A stretch of 64,000 nt of DNA from Paracyclopina nana (lineage: Eukaryota > Arthropoda > Copepoda > Cyclopoida > Cyclopettidae), in assembly GCA_019096065.1 (NCBI GenBank), contig JAGUCH010000003.1, positions 2,170,001 through 2,234,000 on the forward strand, written 5' to 3'. Position numbers and translations under genes: made by a program. Each line of letters starts with the position of its first letter. Within the stretch, counting starts at the first letter, position 1. The notes beneath the pieces are model-generated. The model was not told where the DNA came from. It saw only the letters and a list, made by a program, of their open reading frames with translations, and did not search any database. Of this stretch, positions 49,901-61,871 are shown piece after piece.

Positions 49901-52900
49901 GCATCGTCCAAATCACGATAATGTTTACAAGCATCATTGTTTTTTCAGGTGATATATTGACTTATATAGAAGTAGCCCGGATTCTTATACTTGAAGGATG
50001 ATTGGCCAATAAAAGGTAGGGAAATAACAATAACGGGAAATTCCGGGAAATGACAATGCGCCCCAGCTACTCACCCGTAAGGTTACGCGGTTTCCCAGAA
50101 AAAAAAAAGAATTGGGAAATTAAAAGGGCCTAATGCATTGACAACTTGTTTGCTGTTGCGTTATCTCAAAGCAATTTCCAATGTGTTGACATAGTCAATA
50201 ATGCGCCCTAAGCATAATATGAAGTAGTTTGCTTGCATTTCGAAGCTTATTGTGATTGTGAGCTTGCTCCAAGTAAATATTTGAGGAGGAAGATGTGAGT
50301 AATGCGCCACTACTAGCTGCGATAGAATGCTGCTAAGTTTGGAATATACCCCATTGCAATTACTTATGGGCTGCTAAAAAAGTGATCACGTCTATTTGAC
50401 GAGCATCGGGGCATGGATGTGCCATGTGGTTTCCGGCAGTTTGGAAACCTCTCGGGTCGTGCCAAAAAACATTAGAAGAGTATCGGTTCATCTCGTTCAA
50501 AATTGCTGCCTCAAAGTCAAGGTTTATTTAGCCAACTTGCCAATTACTCCGCATGTTTGTATGGTTTACAAATATTGCTTGCAAGTGCATTACGGGTCAT
50601 GGCAACAACAATGACAGTTCTATTTTCAAATTGATATCTACAGGCTATCTCACAATTTTCTGAGTAAATGAGCCCGTTGTAACCGGGCTTGTAGGGGATG
50701 TATCACAAAGTCGAATGAATTAAATAGCCCAAAAATTAAGCATCTTCAATTTGAAGGCTTGATTTTTATTTACTCCGAATATCGTGGGGCATTCTGCGCT
50801 TGTACGTCATTCAAGGCCTACCTCATTAGCTGTACGTCAATAATTACGAAAATCAATCGCAATCGCAACCTCGAACATGGACGAGACAATGGTTTTTTTT
50901 CGGCTTATTAATATTGATTCATGATAGTTTTGTGGATCAGTTTTGTGCAAATATTCCATTTTTTGAGCCAGCTTTTCTATGCATCCAAAACTCAGATATG
51001 GCATTTTCGCTGGCTCTGCTAACTTATTTGAAAGGATCGATTTGCGCACGAGGCCCTTTTTGAGTCAGTTTGCGAATGGTCATGGCTCAGTTGCTTTCAC
51101 CTCCGAGGCTGTATTTCGAACTGGCTAGTCAAGCAGAAAGCAACGAAAGTTCCTCAGACGAAGAAGACGAGAGCAATCTTTCAAGCAATCAAACAAGTGA
51201 GTGAAGGAAAAGTAAAACGTTTGAATTAGCTCTTATTGAATGTGTATTTAGTAAAAAGCCTATTTTGCCAGATTCTCGGTCTTGCAGCCATAAGCAAAGA
51301 TTACGCATTCGGCTTCCCAAATCACAATCCAATTCTCCAGCAAAGAATGAAGAGCGAAAAGAGCGAAAAAAGAAGAAGCTGAAAAAGCGCAAAAAGGTGG
51401 CGAGTAACAAAGTGGAGCCAGCTAATTCCACGATCCTCAAGAAGGAGCCCGAAGTTGCCAAAAAACGAGAGAGCAAACGGCTGGTCCTTCCCAAAATTGT
51501 CCCCAGACCATGGCACTGATTTTGGTTGAGCAAAAAACAAATACAGGTTGTCCAATATTGATCGGAGTCAAAAGTATTCGCATGAAATTACAGATCACGC
51601 GCCTTAGAAATGTGGGCTCGATTTCTCAAACTGATTAATTAGCCCGTAAAAGGCAGGACAATCTGTGCTTAGAAGGAATTTTGGGCCTACCTTTAGCGTG
51701 CTGATTTCTTGAGACGAGCCATTCTGCTGAATACTGGGAAGTCTTGTCAAACTGTTTTTTGGACCAGAATTCTTTCGTGGATTTCATGAGTCCTCTTCGT
51801 TCTCGGCTTTTGGTGATGCAAGTCTGGAAAATAGACAAATAAGCCCCGGAAGATCGGAACTTGCCCCGAGTTAAATTCAGGGCTGCTCAGCTCCCACGCT
51901 TTCAGTTCTAATATGCAATCTAGCACTGGGATGGATTGAGTTCAGGGCAAATTTCTCCCTGACACATGGGTCATTCTCTTTAAATCTCACATAGTGCTAG
52001 AGTAGCGCATTGTTCCATAATTCACACATGAAAATTTCCACTAATAATGCTCCGCTCTCTCGAGCATGAAATTTTTGCAAAAAGAGCAAAAATTGGTCAA
52101 TCCTTTTATGCTTGAGGTGCTCGCTTCCAAATGACAAAACCTGGGAGCTGAGAACTGAGAACTGAGAGAGGGCAAACTAGTCTTTGGGTAGTTGCAAAAG
52201 AACTTGCTTCAGAAAAATTGTTGAGCCTGATATGGGTGAAGTGTTCATTACATCTAATTTCATGCTTACCTTCAAAGCTTCATGCCATTCTCGGATGCCC
52301 TCGGGTTTTCGCAACAAAATTTTGCTCCCCTCTTTGGACAAATGCAGGCAAACTGTGAGGTATCCTCTTTTGTCCAGCAAATCCACAGATGTGATCTGGA
52401 AGCATTTTTGAACGTTTCAATCCGCAGGTCAACTTTTTTATTAGCACTTCATGAAAGAGCAATTAGAGTGTCAAGAAGGCAGAGAAAGACTTGCGAAATC
52501 TTCTTCTTTTGTCTGTCATGGAGATTTAGCATCAAATGTTCTCTTTTTTTCTGCACAAAATAAGGCAATCTTGGGTATAAATTATTGCAGGTGTGAAAAT
52601 GTTCTCTGCGACCCAACCAAGGATCATATCCTAGCCTCCAATTATGCCAGGATATCATTTCAGCCTCCTACTAGTTAATCTTATTTATAATTACTGGCCA
52701 GCGCAGATTTGGCCATTTTGCTGCAGAAAGGTGGAGTTTCAGAAATGCACTTTGGGCGCGGTGCATACATCAATTGCCTAAATTAAATGGTCAGCGCCAT
52801 CACAAAACTGCACTTGAATTCTTACAGTCCTCTAATGTGGGCCCAGTTGGAATATTGGCAAAAAGTTGTTGCTGTAAAAACTGCAACAGGCAAGTCAATA

Positions 52901-55900
52901 GTGGCAGGCCACAATTTGCTCCGAAGAAAATCATGTCTCTAAAATTGCTCACAGCATGGGCCAATTCTCAATAATGCACACCAAAATGGAAGTGTGTACG
53001 TAGCATGTAGCAAAGTAGTCGAAAATGGCACCTACACTGAATTTTAACATGCCAGTTGATGCCCATAACTGCCATCATCTCATGACCAATTTACAATCTT
53101 AACAGATATAGTATGACTTATGAGGCCAGAGAAAAAACCACCAACTTACGTCCATGAGCTTGAGCTTGAAAATGAACCTGCCCATCTCTGAGGCTGCGGA
53201 ATGCATCACTGAGGGCGAGGCCTTTTTGAAGCATTGCAAGTAGTCCGAGGTGAGGACGAAGTATCTTTCCTTCCATCTGGAGAAAACCTTGTCTCTTTGC
53301 TGCCACAGGACTCCCTTCATCACTGTCGTGGAGCTGCTGTTATCTTCTTCTTCTTCTTGTTGATGTCCCCCATATTCGACTCCTGTGACGAGGCTGATTT
53401 CTGTATTGGCCCCATCCATCAAATTGTAATCAGGCTCCACCACCAATTTCGACTCGGATCGATGATGATGTTGGTTGCGATGATTGTTGCTGCTCAGAAT
53501 CAGGGACTGATTCTCCAGAAACTGCTGACTATTTCTGTGCAGTTGCAGCTCGGATCGAGAGGCCTGTAAACAGATAATAAATAGTAGTTTTTTCTGTTTA
53601 AAAAAAAGGATAGTAGGAAAATTGTGCGCCTTGTGAAGCTGCACGTGATTGATCAACTTTTATTGGTTTTTGATTGACTTGAACTTTTCCTCACAGGCCA
53701 AAAATCATCTCCACACCCACGTGAAATATTTAATAAGTGCTCTTTTTCCTGGAGCTGGAGCTATTTACCTGGCGCACGCATATCCAAAGTCCAAAACGAC
53801 GGACGCCATTTTTTAAGATGGCCAGCCAGAATCCGCATATTATGTAAATAAGTGTCACAACAATAAATCTCGCAGGAGGATGGGAGAGGGAAAAAGTGAT
53901 TTATTTAGTATAATAGCTGCGTCATGGGCATAGGAAAAAACGCCTACGTTTTTATGTCCATCTAGCCATTCAATTTCTCCGATGCTCCAATAATGCCGTA
54001 TGCAGTAAATTCTCCAATTGTGCTCGAATAAAAAAGCCTGATTTTGGGCTCCCTTAGCAGCCAAATAGTGGCCAGTGGAATTGTACTAGGTTCAAGCTAC
54101 TAAGTCGCCATTTTGATCCGATTTGAGAAATTCCGCCAAAATTAGTAAACAAACCCACGTGGTCTTGATTTTGGCCCAGAAAAGCAAAAATCGCGTCGGT
54201 TGCGAGCCGGATGGAGATTGGGGGAGCCTAATTTTGGCTCATTATTCATGGTATTTCCAGCAGAGTGTGGCGTGGTAAAGCAGGAGAGAAGATGAATTCA
54301 TCTCGGTTTGGAAGGGAAAGTGACAAGAAGAGTCCATCAACTCCAAGATGATCAAGTCTCGTGTGACAATTTACAAGCTCCATTTTAAAGCTAGCAATTT
54401 CAATCGAAGCAAAAAGCTGCTTTGTAATTATGAACTGCAGAGCTTCTTATCTTCAACTGGATCATCATCACGTGGCAAAAATGGAAAAATTCCTCAGCTT
54501 TTGGATGGCCACAGTTGTTAGGAATAGTTTTCTCTTTTTTCTGACATGACCTCACACACTTGATTTCAAGCTCCAGCAAATCAGAGCACGTTTAAGTCAA
54601 GACTGACAAGGAAAATCTTTTGATCGACAGCTGGCTTTTCATCGATCAAATTGTGTCACTTTCATCCATGACCTCCAAGGTGGGTCATTCATTTTTGAAA
54701 AATTCTGCGATCAAACTCGGCTCTCTTCAGCACGTTTCCTGCTCATTTTTTTTCTCCTTAATTAGTCGTATCATATAGCCAGTTTAGAATTTTGCTATGT
54801 AAAATTGGTAGCATAAAACAAAGTCCCTGATTACTTTCGTTACTTGTACCTAAATTATTAGGCTGGCATAAAAATGTGCAGGCCATGGTAATTTGCAAAT
54901 GCAATCAAAATTAGGCTGTAATTTTTATATGAGGCTATTTTATCAGCCAATTTGAGTACAACAGCTACGCTGCAAAGTTAAGTAGTATTTCAAGATATAT
55001 TTCTCATGAAAACAGCCAATTTGACGCAATGGTCTGACACACTTTTTTAATTGTACCTAGAGCCAAAAATTACTCTATAATAATGTGTCTTGTTGTTGCC
55101 TCTAGAAACAATGTGTGCTAGCAGTATGTAATAGCCAAAATTAATTAAAATTAGCTTTTGCACGGAGGGGAAACATAAATTCTGCTAATATTTATTACCC
55201 AGTAAATGGAGCCTGAAAGCCAATGTTTACCTTTTCCCCCAACCCGCCTTCTTCACCTTTATAATTGAAAAGTCTTCCTCTGTCACGCAGTGACTTCACA
55301 AAGAAGATCAATTCAGAAATTGAGAGACATTTCATCATTTTATGCAAATGAGATCTTGAGAATTCCATCGTTGCATCAAAATTAGGAAAATATCGACCAA
55401 AAGCCATAAACTGGCGAAAGTTTTGATGCGATGACTTCTGTATACGCGTGTGCAATAATTCTGATCATTATGAATTTTTGGCAGTGCAGAAGAGGAGCTT
55501 GGCATGAGGCCACCATGTTCATATTCCCCTAGAAAACTTGATCAAAACCTGCTGTCAGCTGGCAGAACGCCGGTCAACGGCAGCAAATTAGCCATTTATA
55601 GGCTGGAAACATGAAAGTAATTGCAGTTGCGGGGGGCTATGTATTGAGTGATGAATTTTGAGGTCATGCAGGTCGAACCAGTTTGATTAATGCTCAGGCT
55701 TTTTTCCTGCATTTCCCCTTCCTTCGAGCTTACTTCTGTGAAGCCACAAAGAAATCACGACCGAAAAAATTAAATCTGTTATTAAAAAGCTATTTGTCTG
55801 CTCGTAATGATCATGTTACAAGCGCTGCAGCAGGCGGAGAAGCAAAATAAATTGAACTTTTGTCACTTACTCGTTTGTGATGGTGGTACTTCTTGGCTGC

Positions 55901-56392
55901 CAATTTCGAGCTGTTGTTCACTTTGCTGCTGCTGCTGACATTTCTGTTCACGTCGGTTTTCACGTCTTCGTCGATTGGCAATCCGCCGAGGTTGTTGCTG
56001 GAAAAGTCGCAGCTTCGCCGGTTGCTGTTGAGCAAGATCTCGTCCAAGATGCGATTTCCTGTGCCCGAGATAGGCGGACGGGTCAAGACCGGAAGCTTCC
56101 ACATGTCAGCTGTTGTGGTGTTGTCCTCTGGGATTCTCCGGTCGAGCGTTTCCATTCGGTTTTCGTCGATCAGCAGGCGGTTTTCAAACATGGAAAACCT
56201 GTTGACGACGACGTTGTTGTTTTTGGGATTCCATTGGTAAAAATCTCCCGAGTGCCGATTGCGTTGCTTTTGCTCGGGTGAAGTTTGCGTCTTCGAGGCA
56301 TCTTTCCGCCTACGTAGCCTGACGGATGAACTGCCCTCGCTGTTTCGCACAAAATTGTGGCTCCGATTTCTGATGTTCTCCATCATCATCAT
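37965..56392 (-). CDS. PH-domain adaptor-like protein, long exon set
   Basis: Ten minus-strand exons join in phase to about 810 residues: 56392-55871, 53563-53150, 52395-52270, 51823-51691, 46637-46455, 44764-44588, 44052-43897, 39155-38826, 38516-38233 and 38072-37965. The last acceptor is the weakest. The first exon is Asn/Arg-rich and has four consecutive Met codons at the start. The PH domain spans residues about 256-354 (GVLWQQRDKVFSRWKERYFVLT; GYLTVCLHLSKEG; EGIREWHEAL). A basic stretch follows, SRERRGLMKSTKEFWSKKQ, then long disordered regions with SHDSGIDS, Pro/Ser-rich segments, a poly-Gln run and EEEPIYSEIP, a possible phosphotyrosine site. The architecture suggests a membrane-recruited scaffold, but I do not recognise the family. 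Introns reach about 5 kb and contain repeats and a nested gene. Confidence 0.7.
39156..43896. other. Intron of long PH gene
   Basis: A 4.7-kb AT-rich intron. Apart from the foldback element at 42221-42602 I see no gene or conserved structure. Confidence 0.55.
42221..42602. mobile_element. Foldback MITE with about 160-bp inverted arms and TA duplication
   Basis: The ends are GCTTGTTCTCATA and its inverse TATGAGAACAAGC-like copy (ATGAGAACAAGC), flanked on both sides by TA. The arms continue imperfectly inwards (AACCAAATTTGG, GTATTGAAGAAT and ATCCGGAT versus their complements on the right) to a loop near 42395-42450. No ORF. TA duplication suggests mobilisation by a Tc1/mariner-type transposase. 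Confidence 0.75.
45356..46128 (-). repeat. Composite repeat, copy 1, with tRNA-like segment
   Basis: This 773-bp copy matches 57613-58400 in inverted orientation, with small indels and a less similar central part. Two modules abut. 45356-45930 is bounded by the inverted ends TTTTATATGATGGAAAGTAA and its complement. 45931-46128 is a hairpin with roughly 90-bp imperfect arms. A tRNA-like stretch lies at 45562-45628 on the minus strand. Confidence 0.75.
45562..45628 (-). pseudogene. tRNA-like sequence lacking the anticodon loop
   Basis: On the minus strand it has a D-arm/A-box-like GGTAGCTCAGTCAGTAGAGC and a B-box-like GGTTCGATCCC. Relative to the copy at 58113-58185 it lacks about 8 nt across the anticodon loop. 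It is part of a repeat, so it is a pol III promoter relic, not a functional tRNA. Confidence 0.6.
48943..49094. mobile_element. 152-bp inverted-repeat element with TTGCA duplication
   Basis: The left end GCCCGGTTCCAACAAGGG is matched by the inverse of the right end, GCCCAGTTCCAACACGGG. The match continues through ATCAGCATAGT, making arms of about 31 bp with few mismatches. TTGCA flanks both sides (48938-48942 and 49095-49099). It is a non-autonomous DNA transposon or foldback element; the 5-bp duplication does not settle its family. Confidence 0.75.
51076..51519 (+). CDS. Small Lys-rich protein nested in PH-gene intron
   Basis: Two exons, 51076-51196 and 51272-51519, are separated by a 75-bp intron with GTGAGT donor and TTTTGCCAG acceptor, giving 122 residues. 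The N-terminal half is acidic and Ser-rich (SNESSSDEEDESN). The C-terminal half is strongly basic with a likely nuclear signal (KNEERKERKKKKLKKRKK) and ends RLVLPKIVPRPWH. I do not recognise the family; it looks like a small nuclear protein. It lies on the strand opposite to the PH gene, between its exon at 51823-51691 and the next one downstream. The joint codon is completed correctly across the intron, and the compact structure matches the active genes in the window. Confidence 0.55.
53564..55870. other. First intron of long PH gene
   Basis: A 2.3-kb AT-rich intron with no gene or repeat identified. Confidence 0.5.
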
Positions 56393-57612
56393 GATCTCCA
56401 CTTTGGGATCGATCCAGAGTTCTACTGCTTGCTGTCAATGCCCGAAAAGTCATGCAACGCGCGTTTTCGTGCCGCGCGCTTCTGTACAACTCGGGAGATT
56501 TCAACGCGCGCAAGCGCGACTTTTATTTGTACTGGAAGTGCGGCTTGCTCTTTTACCTCGGAAAACAAAGCAAATCGCCACTTTTTTTACATTAACTTGG
56601 ATTTACTTTTCAGTGACTAAAACGGAGCATTTTCATAGCTGGATTGTGAACAAAAGAACGTTTGCCGTCAATATTGTTGTAGTGAAAAAAACTGCAGGCA
56701 TTATGTAGTGAGCTATGTACAATATATAGTACAATAGGCGGTTGAATTGTTGGGAAACGGCAAAATTCTGGATGATCGTGTTGCAAAGCGCCTGCGAAAA
56801 TAAAGAGTACTATTGTGCTCATCTTTGAAAATATCATGTTTGATATGACGTCAAAAAATCCATTGTTTGACAGCAAGATGCTGAGCCGCGACGTGCACTA
56901 TACATGTGTGAAATGGTAAATTGCAGAAAACTGCGTGGAAAATTCCCTCTCTGTTATTTTTTTTTTCATGGTCTCAAAGGAGCTCGAAAAGAGCAAAACT
57001 GCGTGGTTTTCCCAAATCGTCCCCTGTGTTCTACTCGTTTGTCGGACCTTTGAATCTCCAGCACGTACTAGTGTTCCATGGTGAATTATGATGTGGAGAA
57101 AATAGCTAATTTCATAGTGCCAAACTTGGTAGGTTTATTTTTGGAAGCTCCAAATCAACTGCATTGCCAACCCACAATTATCAAGCCCAATTGGAGCAAA
57201 TGGCCAGAACGAATTATGTTTTCCTCTAAGGAAAGTCGTGGGAAATTGGCTGAGCAACTTCCGTTGCTTGCCTGCTTGTTTAACATTTTGGTTGCCTATT
57301 CAGCTCGACTCCAACATGAAGAACAATTACTCATCTTCAATGGCTTTTGGTTTTGAATGCACTTATAATTGTTTGGCCGTTGCTTCTTGGATTTGAAAAA
57401 ATGCAGTTTTGTTGGGACTCATCTAAATTGGTTGGTCTCTCAAATATGAAACAGGTTCACTTGCACTCAATCATTCCAACATCCAGTTCATGTTTGTCAT
57501 GACTTTTTGCAAAGTTGAGTTCGGGGGCTGCAGGTTTATGCTGAAAATGGGGAGCTTTTTTTTCGATGCCGTCTGCTGCTGTTTCCTCAGTGTGCTTCCC
57601 AACTGAAAGAAA
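56393..57612. promoter_or_regulatory. Upstream region of long PH gene
   Basis: It would contain the promoter of the minus-strand PH gene. The first 130 bp contain GCGCGC-type and CG-containing stretches (for example GTGCCGCGCGCTTCTG) richer in CpG than the rest. An ORF at 57078-57356 (+) has no recognisable features. Confidence 0.35.
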
Positions 57613-58400
57613 TATCTATTTATATATGTAAACAATTTATAAAACAAGCTAATAAAATAGCTGAGCAAATTTTGTAAAGTAGAAATCGAGTGGCATTTTT
57701 GCGGGCTCGAGCTTGCGAGAGCCAAGTAATGCCACGAGATTTTTACTTTGCAAAATGAGCTCAGATGTTTTGTAAGCCTGTTTTATAATTTGTTTACATA
57801 TATATACGATTTTATATGATGGAAAGTAATTTTCAAAGGTTGGTGAAGTTGCCAGACCAGGGGATCTTGCCTAAGCAGCAGATCGATTACTTGAAGGCTA
57901 GGGTTTAGAAGCCCTCAATAATTCAAGTGTAACAGAAAGCGTTAATCAATCAATTAAAAAATTGTGCATTTAGAATTTGGCATTTTTGGGGGCTAAAAGA
58001 TGTGTTAGATTAAGTTTTGTCTGGTACCTCTGAAAAGGCTCTACTGTTCTACTAAGCTTAGCTCAGCTGAGAATAAGAATAAGAAGGAATTCTGACATTA
58101 ATTATTCTGTCTGTATTGGTAGCTCAGTCAGTAGAGCGTTGGACTCCTAATCTAGATGATCAGGGTTCGATCCCCATACTCGGCATTTTTTTCTCCTTTT
58201 TTCTAACATGGGATTTACTTCTTGGACAATATCATGGTCTCTGGTCAAACAGAGGAGCAACACACCTTATAAAATACTTTATAATGCGTGTCACTTGATA
58301 AAGTTAAACGTCAGAGCTTTTATATATGTATAGTAATATGAACTGAGACGAATTGGTAAACTGAATTATACATGCGAAAATTGCTTTCCATCATATAAAA
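57613..58400 (+). repeat. Composite repeat, copy 2, with tRNA-like segment
   Basis: The 788-bp inverted counterpart of 45356-46128. The hairpin module (arms of about 95 bp) is at 57613-57805. It is followed by a module bounded by TTTTATATGATGGAAAGTAA and, at the right, CTTTCCATCATATAAAA. The tRNA-like part is at 58113-58185, followed by a T7 run. Confidence 0.75.
58113..58185 (+). pseudogene. tRNA-like sequence with CCT anticodon position
   Basis: TGGTAGCTCAGTCAGTAGAG (A box/D arm), an anticodon arm with CTCCTAA in the loop, and GGTTCGATCCCC (B box). The 5' and 3' acceptor strands do not pair, and it lies inside a repeated element, so it is a tRNA-derived SINE head or pseudogene. A following T-run could terminate pol III. 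Confidence 0.6.
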
Positions 58401-61400
58401 TACATTAGGTCATTCCCAGACAATTAATTTGCCTTCAAAGTAGATGATCGTCTTTGATTTGCCCTGGGAAGAATTCATTCTCTTTTTTCTGAGCAACAAA
58501 AACAAAATTAATCAGATCCAACTTTTTTGCTTGCGCCTCAACAATAAAATAATTAGCAGAGATTAACCATATATGCGAAAATCCTCGATAGGTTCCATAC
58601 CCAGCAATTACTGCCATGCTAGCAGAATTTTTGAGGTTTCACTTTTCTCTTTTTGGCTGCTAATTGACTGTTTATGAGGTCACGCAGGTCACGAGGGGAG
58701 TACCCAAAGGATTCCTTATTAAGAGTAGTAATTGACGTTTAGAGAAATCGTTCACTGCGTAAAAATGCAAGAAAAATGTGCATGCTCGCCATGCAGCGCC
58801 ATCTAGTGGGGAAAAGGTGAAAGTTGCAATATGAAACAAGATGATCAAATGTATGACACGTGGGTTGATTCGATTTTGCAAGATGGGGAGTTGCTGCATT
58901 CGCAAAATTACTACTATCCATGATTTGCATCCCAAATTGGAATGCAGTCAGGCTGTAATTTTCGGCCCTGCAGTCAATTTCAATCCAATCAAAATGTAGA
59001 TGTAGCATCTCAGAAAATGATGATGATCCAGCAGCAGCCATTTGAAAAATTAAGAAATGGCTCGAATTCGAAGCAGTAGTTCGCATTCACTCGTGGGAAA
59101 TTGCGTACAAGCAGCATTTCTCTGACGTAAGTAGTGCCTATTTTAAGGTGACGAATGGAGCTCAGCGAGGAAAATACGATAATCCTGTAAAAAGACAAAT
59201 GAGATCAAAGCTACCGAGCCTTACGTAAGGATTTGTGCTACGTTGACAATGATCCTATTTAGGCGACGTGTAAAGCTTTGTCACGATTGATCTCGTCAAT
59301 AATAAAAAGGCTTATCCATTTTCCTGCGAATCACCCTGTTTTCTTTCTTGATCATTACAAAAAAGTAGTTTGTGCAGTATTCAGAATTTTCTCCCAGCTG
59401 GAAAAGCAGAAATAGCTCAATTATAGTGATGATCATGATGGAAGAAAGTCGAAAATTCGGTGAAAACTGATGTTCAAAAAGGCTTGTGACATGAGATCTG
59501 AATTTAGCGGTTAGCATCACGCGGAGAAGCGCTATATATAGGTACGTGGTGGCGGCAATTTGGGGCCAGAACAGCAACTTTCCACTCGTTTTCGCGGTTT
59601 TCTTTACAGGCTGAAACACGCCATGGCCCATTATCCTTGCCTGACTTTGTGTCTTCCGGCCCCCTCATTCTCACACTTCCTCTCAAACAATGCTCGCAAT
59701 GCTGGTGTACCATCAATCTTGACTAAGATTTCAGATCGCGGCTTAAAAATAGAAGCATTGCTCCGTGCGTGACATTGCTCTTATATGCCCTGTTCATGTG
59801 CTCATACCCTGAAGAAAATTACTTATTTTTTATACCATATTGATTAACTACCTCTTTTCAAGATCAGCCCGAGGGCTGAGGCGTCGCAGTGTTTTCAAAA
59901 CAATTTATGTTAAAAAACTGATCACTATTTATATATATACGAATATCATACTATTATATAAATTCATTAATTTTTCTCCTTTTTGCGATTTTATAAGTGC
60001 ACTTTCCCATCATAACTTTATTATGAGGAAGATGTGCATGAAGAGGGCATTTAAATAGTGTTAGCAAACTGGCTTCAAGAAAGCGCCATCTGCCGGCCAA
60101 ACCAACTCGCATCATCACTCTCGTGCAAATAATGCGCCAGCAAAAGCAGTATAGGGATTTGCCTGCATTAGGCAACATGCAAGTTGATTACTTTGAGAAA
60201 ATACCAGCGCTACACCTTCCTCTTCTTCTTCACGTTCTATTTACGCAGTGAAGAAGCAATTTTATGTGCTGCAGCTTGTTGCAGTGCTGAAGAATGCAGC
60301 AAAACTCCTGGCTTGTTTTTCTCCAGCAGACAGAGATTCAGCTGAGGGGAGAAGGCATAAAATAGTCATGCATTTGTCAAAACTTTGACAGGCTCTAGCC
60401 AAGTTTTGAGGGACACTAATGCAACTACTACTGCTGGTATAAGCAAGATTGAAGAGAATCCAGTAGATCCCATTAGCTCGGGTGCATTATAACGCCCATC
60501 ACGATCAAGCATTTGAAGGGCGGAGGGAAACTTGGCTGGTGGGGTAGGGATCAAAGTTATTGACTTGACACGATCGCTTTCCGATAAAACTAATTAGTTC
60601 CTGCTGAGAAACATGACTGCAGGTCAATCTGGAGTGCCTTAAAAATGGGCCCTGATTGACTGCATTGAAAAAAGAGATTGTTGGGACGTTTTTAGTGCGG
60701 CCACCAAGATTGATGGGGATATCACACATCTGACGACTCACTTTAGCATACACACAAAAAGTAATAAAGCCATCAGAATTTTCCCCCACAATCACCTCAA
60801 GTTTCTCGTTAAAAATGGCGAAAGTTTCCCCCTGGGTGAAAAGTCGACCACAAAATTGACAACATTTGGGTGGAGCCGCGGCGCTAAAAGGATATATTCA
60901 AATGTGCATATGGGAGAATGGCTTAATTATGTCGTAAATAAAGAAACTTACTGAAGCTTGCTTACATGAAAAATTACATCTAGGTATTTTTGCGAAACTT
61001 TACGTTTGGTACATCACGAAACTTTTAATGAATTTCAAATAGCAAAAAAAGTTATATTTGTCTACATTCCAGATTATCTTGTAATATTGTCTGCTTCCGG
61101 AATCAACAGCGCAATTGAATTGTGTCATCTTGCTAACACCATTTAAGCACTCTATTAATAATATTCTGAGTTATATTGAGCAATATTTTAGAGTTTTTTT
61201 GCAGGATTGCAATTCATGGATAGTTCAAAGCGTAACGCATTGTAATATAATCCGGCTGTCAGAAACGGCCTTAGGCGATGGTAAAAATTATGTATATCTG
61301 CTAGTTCAGTAAGCTTTAAAAAAGCAATGTTTGAAAGCTTTTCTCAAATTACTAATTTTCTAATATTCTTGAGTGAATTTATTGCGTAGGTGAACCAAAC

Positions 61401-61871
61401 GGAAAAGGCCCCTCTTCTCGATAACATGTTTGTGCGTAGTTCCCTGAGCGAGCCTATTTATAAAGAATTTCAATAAAAAGATAAGTTTGCCGCTGTTTTT
61501 CATGTTGCTTACCATTGGAGTCTTTTTTATCATAGTCCAGTCGACAATTCTTCACAGCTGATAGTGGTTATTAAGGAAAGGCCAATATCTTCAAGACTAG
61601 GAGCAGTGAAACTTAGTAACTAAGGGTTTTAGTTACTTTAATCCCTATAAGTTTGATTGCCAAATATTTGCTGAAAATACGAAAACGACCGAGTCTTGAC
61701 ATCAAGGACAAGGTTTGTTTAGCTAAAGATACTCAAATAAGAGCATGGATTTTCATGTGGTCATTTTACTCACGTTCTCGACACGAAAAAAGCCTCTTCT
61801 GCGCATTTCTCCAGCCTCTGAAACTCGTCATTTAAAAGCTTGGGAGCAAGTAATTCCCTCTTCCAGTCATC
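58401..61871. other. Gene-poor region
   Basis: A 3.5-kb AT-rich region. ORFs at 58739-59086, 60366-60554 and 60505-60795 (all minus) show no family motifs or splice support. No RNA gene or repeat boundary seen. Confidence 0.45.

Larger units (their letters stand above)
46638..51690. other. Large intron of long PH gene
   Basis: A 5-kb intron. It contains the 152-bp inverted-repeat element at 48943-49094 and the nested plus-strand gene at 51076-51519. The rest is AT-rich with no supported ORF. Confidence 0.55.

Noticed and set aside
57078..57356. Coding gene (92-codon ORF)
   Set aside because: No family motif, no splice context and no codon pattern distinct from the surrounding AT-rich sequence.
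58113..58185. Functional tRNA gene (Arg-CCT or Lys-like)
   Set aside because: The D-arm and T-loop motifs are good, but the acceptor strands do not pair, and the sequence is inside a repeated element whose other copy lacks the anticodon loop.
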